A stretch of DNA of 6,857 nucleotides from Sulfuricella sp. (GTDB taxonomy: Bacteria; Pseudomonadota; Gammaproteobacteria; Burkholderiales; Sulfuricellaceae): the NCBI GenBank assembly GCA_019911785.1, contig JAIOJM010000254.1:1-6857 (forward strand). Direction: 5' to 3'. Made by a program: the position numbers and the translations under genes. Below the pieces are notes generated by a model that worked only from the letters and a program-made list of their open reading frames with translations, ran no database searches and had not been told where the DNA came from. Shown in pieces: positions 1 through 5,152 of this stretch (positions are counted from its first letter, which is position 1; each line of letters begins with the position of its first letter).

Positions 1-345
1 CGCCTGTTCGGCGTTGTCGGTCGCCAGCGCGGCGGCGATGCCCTGATACTCCGACAGGATTTCCTGCATCACCTGGCGCAGGGTCAGCTGGTTGCTCTTG
101 CGCGTGTGCTGGGCGTGCAGCTTGTTCATGGTGGCCCGAATGTCGGGGGAAAGCCCCATCACCTTCTGCCTCAATTCCGGCGTATAGCTCATCATCATCT
201 GCCGTATCTCCGGCGACATTTTGGCCATCTGCGCCTGCATCTCGGGCGGCATTCCGTTGCCCGCCGCCTGTTCGGCCACAGCGGGCAAAGATGCCGCGGC
301 ACAGGCCAGCAGTAAGATTCCGGCCTTCAATTTGTTGTGTCGCAT
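1..345 (-). CDS. Exported Met-rich helical repeat protein, possible DUF3347-like (partial)
   Basis: The reading frame is open from an ATG at 345 to the window edge, giving 115 residues with the C-terminus missing. The start is well supported: AGGAGA (351-356) lies 5 nt upstream and a sigma70-like promoter precedes it. Residues 1-24 form a signal peptide: basic MRHNKLK, a hydrophobic core, then PAVA-E, a good signal peptidase I site. LLAC at 12-15 is a weaker lipobox alternative. Residues 32-75 are four tandem 11-residue repeats of the type S-P-E-I-R with methionines, and ten methionines occur between residues 32 and 93. The visible end (about 92-115, VMQEILSEYQGIAAALATDN) resembles the start of DUF3347-type helical domains. 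An LTLRQ at 87-91 also recalls the LTxxQ motif of Spy/CpxP-like periplasmic proteins. A periplasmic, perhaps metal-related or chaperone-like, role is inference only. The gene is divergent from the aldolase-mtnA operon. Confidence 0.8.
   Translation of the reverse strand, partial: MRHNKLKAGILLLACAAASLPAVAEQAAGNGMPPEMQAQMAKMSPEIRQMMMSYTPELRQKVMGLSPDIRATMNKLHAQHTRKSNQLTLRQVMQEILSEYQGIAAALATDNAEQA
121..252 (-). repeat. Four in-frame 33-bp coding repeats (11-residue units)
   Basis: Within the exported protein, residues 32-42, 43-53, 54-64 and 65-75 read MPPEMQAQMAK, MSPEIRQMMMS, YTPELRQKVMG and LSPDIRATMNK. Unit position 3 is always Pro, position 4 always acidic, position 5 always Ile/Leu/Met, position 6 Gln or Arg, and position 9 or 10 is usually Met. 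The units abut without gaps. The DNA copies have diverged clearly, so this is an old protein-level repeat and not a recent slippage product. An 11-residue period fits helices capped by S/T-P-E at each turn of the repeat. Confidence 0.8.
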
Positions 346-405
346 TTATATCTCCTGTCGATTTATCGGGTTTACCAACTGTCGGCCTTGGGTTGACCGA
401 TCTAT

Positions 406-425
406 ACATGATCATACGATCATGT
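406..425. promoter_or_regulatory. Operator-like palindrome just downstream of the promoter of the minus-strand gene
   Basis: ACATGATC (406-413) and GATCATGT (418-425) form a perfect 8-bp inverted repeat around ATAC. On the minus strand it begins about where transcription should start after the TATAAT at 435-440, so a bound protein would block initiation or early elongation. Three GATC sites fall in 23 bp (399-402, 410-413, 418-421). An outer ACCGA (396-400) and TCGGT (428-432) could extend the dyad with an uneven bulge. The regulator is not identifiable from the sequence. A 5'-UTR hairpin is the alternative reading. Confidence 0.55.
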
Positions 426-434
426 GTTCGGTAG

Positions 435-464
435 ATTATAAACTGGTATTTTTTACGAATGCAA
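435..464 (-). promoter_or_regulatory. Sigma70-like promoter for the minus-strand exported protein gene
   Basis: On the minus strand, TTGCAT (459-464) and a perfect TATAAT (435-440) are separated by 18 bp that include a run of six A. The predicted start site is near 427-428, leaving a leader of about 83 nt before the ATG at 345. The -10 match and the AT-rich spacer within otherwise GC-rich DNA make this the clearest promoter in the window. Confidence 0.65.
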
Positions 465-481
465 CAATTTTGTTTAACCTA

Positions 482-628
482 TAATCCGCAGATGGCGCAG
501 ATTCACACAGATAAAACCCCGCTGAATCAGGTGGTTGCCAGTCAATCGCACATAACCGTCAGGGTGAGTCAAACAATGAAGTCAACGCATTGAAATATCT
601 GTGTAAATCTGTGTTCATCTGTGGATAA
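482..628. repeat. Inverted-repeat element with arms of 10-bp CAGAT units
   Basis: The left arm (482-517) and right arm (592-628) are inverted copies, about three quarters identical with one gap. Each arm carries three CAGAT cores spaced 9-10 bp apart. On the right they read as ATCTG at 597-601, 607-611 and 617-621. The roughly 74-bp centre shows no gene and no strong structure. The arrangement is that of a small non-autonomous palindromic element or dispersed intergenic repeat. I recall similar ATCTGTGT-type repeats between genes in environmental bacteria, but copy number in this genome cannot be judged here. Confidence 0.6.
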
Positions 629-643
629 CTGATTTTTCAAGGT

Positions 644-695
644 TTAACCCGGATGTTTCATGAATTCGCGTGAATTCACGAAATATCCGGGTTAA
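644..695. repeat. 52-bp near-perfect palindrome in the aldolase leader
   Basis: Arms 644-669 and 670-695 pair over 26 bp with only three mismatches. The outer 11 bp (TTAACCCGGAT / ATCCGGGTTAA) are perfect and each arm contains GAATTC. In plus-strand RNA two of the three mismatches are G-U pairs, so it would fold into a long hairpin ending 36 nt before the aldolase start. It has no T-run and no gene ends here, so it is not an ordinary terminator. It is more likely a dispersed palindromic repeat or a leader structure. Confidence 0.6.
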
Positions 696-731
696 GATGC
701 TGCGAAAGCCTTCACTACCCTGCGTGCCCCA

Positions 732-2222
732 ATGAAAAGCCAGTGGAATAACGAGGAAGCCGGACACTTCCAAAGCGAGCTCGCCCTGCGCGCTTACACC
801 TCGCGCCTGCTCGGCGGCGAGAAGGCGCTGGTGATGTATGGCGGCGGCAACACTTCAGTCAAACTTCAGGAAAACGGTGAGGACATCCTTTACGTCAAGG
901 GCTCGGGCGCCGACCTTGCCCACGTCACGGAAAAGGATTTTGCTCCGGTGCGGCTGGCGGCGGTGCGGTCGCTGATCGAACGCGATGCCATGAGCAACGC
1001 GGAAATGGGCGCGCATTTCCGCGCCGCCCTGACCAACCCGCAGGCGCCGCGCCCCTCGATAGAAACCATCCTCCACGCCGCATTGCCCTTCAAGTGGGTG
1101 GAGCACACCCATGCCGACGCGATCCTGGCCGTGGCGGACACCGACCACGGCGAACGGCATATTCGAGCGGCCTTCGGCGATGCCGTGGTGATCGTGCCCT
1201 ACCGTCATTCCGGCTTCGAACTGGCGAAAGCCTGCCACGAGGCCTTCCTCCGCGAAACCACCGCGAAAACCATCGGCATGGTGCTGATGCATCACGGCAT
1301 CTTCGCCTTCGGCTCCAGCGCACGCGAGTCCTACGAGCGCATGATCGCCCTGGTCACTCGTGCCGAGGACTATCTGAAAAGCCGCGGCGCCTGGGACATT
1401 CCGCTGCGCTTTCCACCCGCGCAGCCCGCCAGCAGTCAGGACATGCTGGCGCTCGCCGCCCTGCGCCGCGACATCTCGCACGCCGCCGGCTTCCCCCTGG
1501 TGACGACGCTTTCATCCGACCCGATGAGCCTGGCTTTCGCCCGCCGCCCCGATCTGGAATCGCTCTCCCAGCGCGGCCCGGCCACCCCGCAACACGCAAT
1601 ATTCACCAAGCGCGTGCCGATGATTGGGCGGGACGTAACTGCCTTCAGCGCAGCCTACCGCCGCTATCTGGCGGAAAATGCACCCGAGCAGGCAGCGCGC
1701 CTGCCCGATGCGGCGCCGCGCATCGCGCTCGATCCGGCATGGGGGCTGATTTCCGCCGGCATCACGCCCTTCTACGCCGACGCGGCAGCCGAGATTTACC
1801 GCCACAGCATGAAAATCCAGTCGCGCGCCGAAGCGCTGGAGGCTTATGCTTCCCTGCCGCCGCGCGAAGTGCTCGCCGCCGAGATCGAATATGGGGGCTT
1901 CGAGCAGACCATGCGCAGCCAGTACGACCTGGCCGGCCAGGTCGCCTTGGTGGATCGTGCGCTGTCCAACCAGGCCAAGGTGGCAGAACTGCTCGCAAAG
2001 GGCGCCGCGGTGATCGGGCTGGATAACGACCCGGCCGTCAAAGCACTCCACCCCCAGCCGGAATATCTCGGCCTGTGCTGCAACCCGACCGAAATTGAAG
2101 CCGCGCTGGAGCAGTCGGTACGCCGCTTCGGCGGCATCGACCTGCTCATCGCCGACAACCCGATATTGGCAGCCGCCTGTGAGCCGCTGCTTGAACTTTC
2201 ACCCACAAGGAAAACCACATGA
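732..2222 (+). CDS. Class II aldolase fused to a degenerate, truncated short-chain dehydrogenase domain
   Basis: This 496-residue protein begins with a class II aldolase/adducin domain (about 10-245). GGGNTS is at 37-42, KGSG at 56-59, and Glu111 in SIETILH is the likely catalytic acid. His125 and His127 (HTHAD) with His188 (MHHG) are the likely metal ligands. A linker follows (about 245-390), then a Rossmann-like segment (about 398-490) matching the start of the dehydrogenase half of 'bifunctional aldolase/short-chain dehydrogenase' proteins, which are near 680-700 residues. Here the glycine-rich cofactor motif reads VDRALSNQAK, the NAG motif reads DNP, and the catalytic Ser-Tyr-Lys part is absent. 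The stop codon overlaps the mtnA start. This context suggests cleavage of methylthioribulose-1-phosphate or 5-deoxyribulose-1-phosphate to DHAP and an aldehyde. A dehydratase role like MtnB, of the same fold, is the alternative. No Shine-Dalgarno precedes the ATG, but no better start exists. Confidence 0.85.
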   Translation: MKSQWNNEEAGHFQSELALRAYTSRLLGGEKALVMYGGGNTSVKLQENGEDILYVKGSGADLAHVTEKDFAPVRLAAVRSLIERDAMSNAEMGAHFRAALTNPQAPRPSIETILHAALPFKWVEHTHADAILAVADTDHGERHIRAAFGDAVVIVPYRHSGFELAKACHEAFLRETTAKTIGMVLMHHGIFAFGSSARESYERMIALVTRAEDYLKSRGAWDIPLRFPPAQPASSQDMLALAALRRDISHAAGFPLVTTLSSDPMSLAFARRPDLESLSQRGPATPQHAIFTKRVPMIGRDVTAFSAAYRRYLAENAPEQAARLPDAAPRIALDPAWGLISAGITPFYADAAAEIYRHSMKIQSRAEALEAYASLPPREVLAAEIEYGGFEQTMRSQYDLAGQVALVDRALSNQAKVAELLAKGAAVIGLDNDPAVKALHPQPEYLGLCCNPTEIEAALEQSVRRFGGIDLLIADNPILAAACEPLLELSPTRKTT

Positions 2223-3259
2223 ATATCGAAACCCTGCGCTGGCAAGACCACCGCCTGGAAATGATCGACCAGCGCGTGTTGCCGGCGCGCTTCGAATACC
2301 TCTCCTACGATTCCGCCGCCAGCGTCGCCCACGGCATCCGCGCCATGGTGGTGCGCGGTGCGCCGGCGATCGGCTGTGCCGCCGCCTACGGCGTGGCGCT
2401 GGAAGCGCTGCGGCTCAGGGAAACCGCCCCGGAAGTGTTCCGCAGCGGGATGGAAAAAGGTTTTGCCAGCCTGGCGCAGAGCCGCCCCACGGCAGTCAAC
2501 CTGTTCTGGGCGCTGCAACGCATGCGCCAGGTGTGGCAGGGCATGGGCGCAGCCGCACCGGCGGCCGTGGCCGAACGTTTACTGGACGAGGCCCATGAAG
2601 TCCATGCCGAAGACATCCGCATCAACCGCGCCATGGGCGCAGCCGGCGCGGCGCTGCTCGCCGACGGCGCGCGCGTGCTCACCCACTGCAACGCCGGAGC
2701 CTTGGCCACGGCAGGATGGGGCACGGCACTGGGGGTAATCCGCTCGGCCGCGGAAGCGGGCAAGAAGGTTTCGGTCATCGCCGACGAGACCCGCCCATTC
2801 CTGCAAGGCGCACGCCTCACCGCCTGGGAGATGGTGCAGGAGAATATCCCGGTGACCCTGATCACCGACAACATGGCCGGCCACCTGATGGCGCACGGCG
2901 AGGTCGACGCGGTGATCGTCGGCACCGACCGGGTGGCAGCCAACGGCGACGTCGCCAACAAGATCGGCACCTACATGGTGGCGGTGCTGGCACGCCGCCA
3001 CAGCATCCCGTTCTACGTTGCCTGCCCGCTTTCCACCATCGATTTGAACATCGCATCGGGGGCAGAAATCCCGATCGAGGAGCGGGCGCCGGAGGAGGTG
3101 ACCGGCTTCCGCGACTGCCAGTGGGCGGCGCAAGGCGTCAAGGTGCGCAACCCGGCCTTCGACGTCACCCCGGCCGAACTGGTCACCGCCCTGATCACCG
3201 AGAAGGGCGTGGTGAACCAGCCCGACCGGGAAAAGATCGCGGCGCTGTTCGTGATTTAA
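2219..3259 (+). CDS. mtnA: S-methyl-5-thioribose-1-phosphate isomerase
   Basis: MtnA converts the cyclic aldose 5-methylthioribose-1-phosphate to the ketose methylthioribulose-1-phosphate in cytoplasmic methionine salvage. Family members also isomerise 5-deoxyribose-1-phosphate. The 346 residues match the usual length. Family hallmarks are RGAPAIG (46-52), Cys157 in THCNAG (the catalytic thiol), Asp237 in GTDRVAANGD (the catalytic acid), NKIGTY (247-252), ERAPEEV (288-294) and the closing NPAFDVTPAELVTALITEKG. The ATG overlaps the aldolase stop as ATGA, with AAGGAA about 9 nt upstream, so translation is coupled. The phosphorylase or kinase that would supply the substrate, and the classical mtnB/C/D/E genes, are not in the window. 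eIF2B-like relatives share the fold, but the active-site motifs favour MtnA. Confidence 0.95.
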   Translation: MNIETLRWQDHRLEMIDQRVLPARFEYLSYDSAASVAHGIRAMVVRGAPAIGCAAAYGVALEALRLRETAPEVFRSGMEKGFASLAQSRPTAVNLFWALQRMRQVWQGMGAAAPAAVAERLLDEAHEVHAEDIRINRAMGAAGAALLADGARVLTHCNAGALATAGWGTALGVIRSAAEAGKKVSVIADETRPFLQGARLTAWEMVQENIPVTLITDNMAGHLMAHGEVDAVIVGTDRVAANGDVANKIGTYMVAVLARRHSIPFYVACPLSTIDLNIASGAEIPIEERAPEEVTGFRDCQWAAQGVKVRNPAFDVTPAELVTALITEKGVVNQPDREKIAALFVI

Positions 3260-3260
3260 C

Positions 3261-3305
3261 ATCCACACCCGGCTCTTGTGGATATGGCCATTTTTGGGCA
3301 TATCC
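3261..3305 (+). other. Two overlapping, mutually exclusive hairpins after mtnA
   Basis: ATCCACA (3261-3267) pairs perfectly with TGTGGAT (3277-3283). A second stem pairs GGATATGGCC (3280-3289) with GGGCATATCC (3296-3305), with one mismatch and the loop ATTTTT. The stems share 3280-3283, so only one can form fully. They begin one base after the mtnA stop codon. Neither is followed by a T-run, so intrinsic termination is doubtful. Rho-linked 3'-end formation or mRNA protection is possible. Confidence 0.4.
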
Positions 3306-3445
3306 TCAGGCTAACCTGCCACGATACTTACCCCACTGCAGCCTTAATTCAGCAATTTGATAGTAAAATCGAGCCCCTCAAGAGCGTGTTATATTTTAAG
3401 AATAAGCCCCACTCCGGTAAACTGGGACACATCATTTCATCAGCG

Positions 3446-3454
3446 TGATATACA
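3446..3454 (+). promoter_or_regulatory. Possible extended -10 promoter for the chemoreceptor gene
   Basis: TGATATACA at 3446-3454 fits an extended -10 element (TG-n-TATACA). The best upstream -35 candidate, GGGACA (3424-3429), is weak and 19 bp away. The start site would be near 3461, leaving a leader of about 40 nt. A sigma28 (FliA) promoter would be expected for many chemoreceptors, but TAAAC (3418-3422) and GCGTGATA (3443-3450) are too far apart to make one. Confidence 0.35.
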
Positions 3455-3455
3455 C

Positions 3456-3483
3456 TGGTCAGTATCAACCAATCCGCTGACCA
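3456..3483 (+). promoter_or_regulatory. Inverted repeat at the predicted start site of the chemoreceptor mRNA
   Basis: TGGTCAG (3456-3462) and CTGACCA (3477-3483) are perfect 7-bp inverted copies separated by 14 bp, so the half-site centres lie 21 bp (two helical turns) apart. The element lies between the putative -10 and the Shine-Dalgarno AGGA (3488-3491). It could be a dimer-type operator or a leader hairpin. Confidence 0.35.
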
Positions 3484-3499
3484 CATTAGGAAATTCATC

Positions 3500-5134
3500 A
3501 TGCTAAGTAACCTGAGCATCAAGACTAAATTGTTCAGCAGCACACTATTGGCCGTGGCGATCATTTTCATTCTGGCTGGCATGAACGTTTACTCCATCCG
3601 CCAGGGATCGACAGCCCTCGCGGACGTGTACGAAAACAATGTTCAACCCCTGGCCATACTGCAGGAGCTGGACAGCGTGTTCAAGGAAGTGCGTTTCAGG
3701 ATGGTGGCCGTTCCTCTCGACCAGGTGTCGATAAAAGGCTCACACGACCAGCTCAAGGAGGCGAGAAGCAAGGTTCCCCTGCTATGGGCCGAGTTCAAAG
3801 GCAAGCTTGCCCATGTCAAACTGGATAAAGATCAGCAGGAACAGGTTGGGAAAATCGACGAGCAGATTGCATCCATCGATTCCTTTTTCGGGAAACTGGA
3901 CGGGATCTACGCCCTGAACAACAAGGAATCACTCCTCCCTCCCCTGCAGGAAGACTGGCCACAGATCAACCGCAACCTGATCAAACCGATGGCGCAGCTG
4001 ATTCCCGCGCTGGAAGGCGAGGTCAAACAGACCTATGAAAAAAGTGGCGCACTCGGAAAAAGGCTGACCACAACTTCCCTGGTCGTGATGAGTATCAGCG
4101 TGATCGTGCTGCTCGCCTTCGCCTTCAGGCTGGTCCGGGTCATCAACCGCAACATACTTAACCTCAACCGGGCGTTCTCGGCTGTTTCCCGCGGCGACCT
4201 GAGCGCAAAAGCCCACATTGCCCAGCAGGACGAACTGGGCGCGATGGCGGATTCGCTCAACCAGACCGTGAAAAAACTGCAGGAGATGATCGGCGGGGTC
4301 AAGCTGGCGGCGGATCATCTGGCGACATCTTCCGTCCACCTTTCCAAGGAAGCGGGAGAGGTGTCCAAGCGCGCCGACATGCAGACTGATCGGGTGATGC
4401 AGATCAGCGCCGCCATGGAGCAGATGAGTGTTTCCATCACCGAGATATCGAATGGCTCGAGCAATGCGGCCAGTGCCTCCACCCAAACCGAGTCGATCGC
4501 CCAGGAAGGCCGTGAACTCATGGCTAAGAGCATAGACGCCACGCGCAAGATCGTGGAAACCGTGGACTCTTCAAGCACTATCATCATGGAGCTGAGTGAG
4601 GCCATCGGCAAGATCAGCGAAATCACCAAGGTCATCAAGGAAGTTGCCGAACAGACCAACCTGCTCGCGCTCAATGCGGCCATCGAGGCCGCCCGCGCCG
4701 GCGAACAGGGAAGAGGCTTCGCGGTGGTTGCCGACGAGGTCAGAAAACTGGCGGAACGCACCACGTTGAGCACCGCCGACATCAGCAACATGGTGGATGC
4801 CATCCGCAGCAAGGCGGAATCCTCGGTGCACGCGATGGAAGAAGTCAGGCGTGACGTGGAAACAGGCGCCAGCTACAGTAGCTCAACCGGCAAGACCCTT
4901 AACCAGATTGCCGATGCCGCGGTGCATGTCACCAGCCTGGCGAACCAGATCGCATCCGCAACTCGCGAACAATCCATCGCCAGTGAGGAAACCGCCGGCA
5001 ACATGGAAACCATCTCCAGCCTCACCGAAGAAAACGCCATCAGCATACACAGGGTCGGGGAAGAGGCCGAAAACATGGCGCGAACCGCCGCCGAGCTGCA
5101 AAATCTGGTGGGACAGTTCAGGCTGGCAGGCTGA
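3500..5134 (+). CDS. Methyl-accepting chemotaxis protein with four-helix-bundle sensor
   Basis: This 544-residue inner-membrane chemoreceptor should signal through CheW/CheA to the flagellar motor or a related output. Membrane segment 1 is about residues 11-31. A periplasmic, mainly helical sensor of the 4HB_MCP type spans about 32-188. Membrane segment 2 is about 190-212. A HAMP domain spans about 213-266 with the DELG motif at 244-247. The signalling coiled coil follows, its tip centred on 384-421 ([19 protein letters not shown], then [16 protein letters not shown]). The HAMP proline normally found near the start of helix 1 is replaced (INRNILNLN). The protein ends QFRLAG, so there is no NWETF-type CheR/CheB docking tail. 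The start has AGGA 8 nt upstream and opens with the family's typical [10 protein letters not shown]. The ligand is not predictable. No che genes are nearby, so it is an orphan receptor gene. Confidence 0.95.
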   Translation: MLSNLSIKTKLFSSTLLAVAIIFILAGMNVYSIRQGSTALADVYENNVQPLAILQELDSVFKEVRFRMVAVPLDQVSIKGSHDQLKEARSKVPLLWAEFKGKLAHVKLDKDQQEQVGKIDEQIASIDSFFGKLDGIYALNNKESLLPPLQEDWPQINRNLIKPMAQLIPALEGEVKQTYEKSGALGKRLTTTSLVVMSISVIVLLAFAFRLVRVINRNILNLNRAFSAVSRGDLSAKAHIAQQDELGAMADSLNQTVKKLQEMIGGVKLAADHLATSSVHLSKEAGEVSKRADMQTDRVMQISAAMEQMSVSITEISNGSSNAASASTQTESIAQEGRELMAKSIDATRKIVETVDSSSTIIMELSEAIGKISEITKVIKEVAEQTNLLALNAAIEAARAGEQGRGFAVVADEVRKLAERTTLSTADISNMVDAIRSKAESSVHAMEEVRRDVETGASYSSSTGKTLNQIADAAVHVTSLANQIASATREQSIASEETAGNMETISSLTEENAISIHRVGEEAENMARTAAELQNLVGQFRLAG

Positions 5135-5152
5135 GCTTAATCAGTCTGCCAG
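5123..5152. terminator. Shared stem-loop at the convergent ends of the chemoreceptor gene and hemW
   Basis: CTGGCAGGCTGA (5123-5134) pairs with TCAGTCTGCCAG (5141-5152) over 12 bp, with one G-T pair and a 6-nt loop GCTTAA. The left arm ends with the chemoreceptor TGA, and the right arm begins with the complement of the hemW TGA, so the two stop codons pair with each other. Only 6 bp separate the genes. No T-run follows on either strand, so it may act as a weak bidirectional terminator or a 3'-end stabiliser. Confidence 0.5.

Larger units (their letters stand above)
346..731. other. Divergent intergenic region, no gene seen
   Basis: This 386-bp gap lies between two divergent genes and has no credible coding frame. 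From left to right it holds the ribosome-binding site, leader palindrome and promoter of the minus-strand gene (up to 464), then an inverted-repeat element with CAGAT units (482-628), then a 52-bp palindrome (644-695), and 36 bp of unstructured leader before the aldolase start. I could not find a convincing sigma70 promoter or Shine-Dalgarno sequence for the plus-strand aldolase gene in it. Confidence 0.75.

Noticed and set aside
106..484. Two small plus-strand open frames (106-315 and 221-484)
   Set aside because: The first lies wholly, and the second partly, antisense to the exported protein with its signal peptide, ribosome-binding site and promoter; neither has a start signal of its own.
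482..628. CRISPR-like array in the CAGAT repeats
   Set aside because: Units are about 10 bp with no unique spacers and are arranged as two inverted arms.
482..731. SAM or purine riboswitch ahead of the aldolase-mtnA operon
   Set aside because: The stems here are simple long inverted repeats; I see no multi-helix junction or conserved core of a known riboswitch class.
1094..2026. 310-codon open frame overlapping the aldolase in another frame
   Set aside because: Its product is Arg/Pro/Gly-rich, typical of an off-frame reading of GC-rich DNA, and the aldolase frame has clear family motifs.
3418..3450. Sigma28 (FliA) promoter before the chemoreceptor gene
   Set aside because: TAAAC and GCGTGATA are separated by about six bases too many, and both boxes deviate from consensus.
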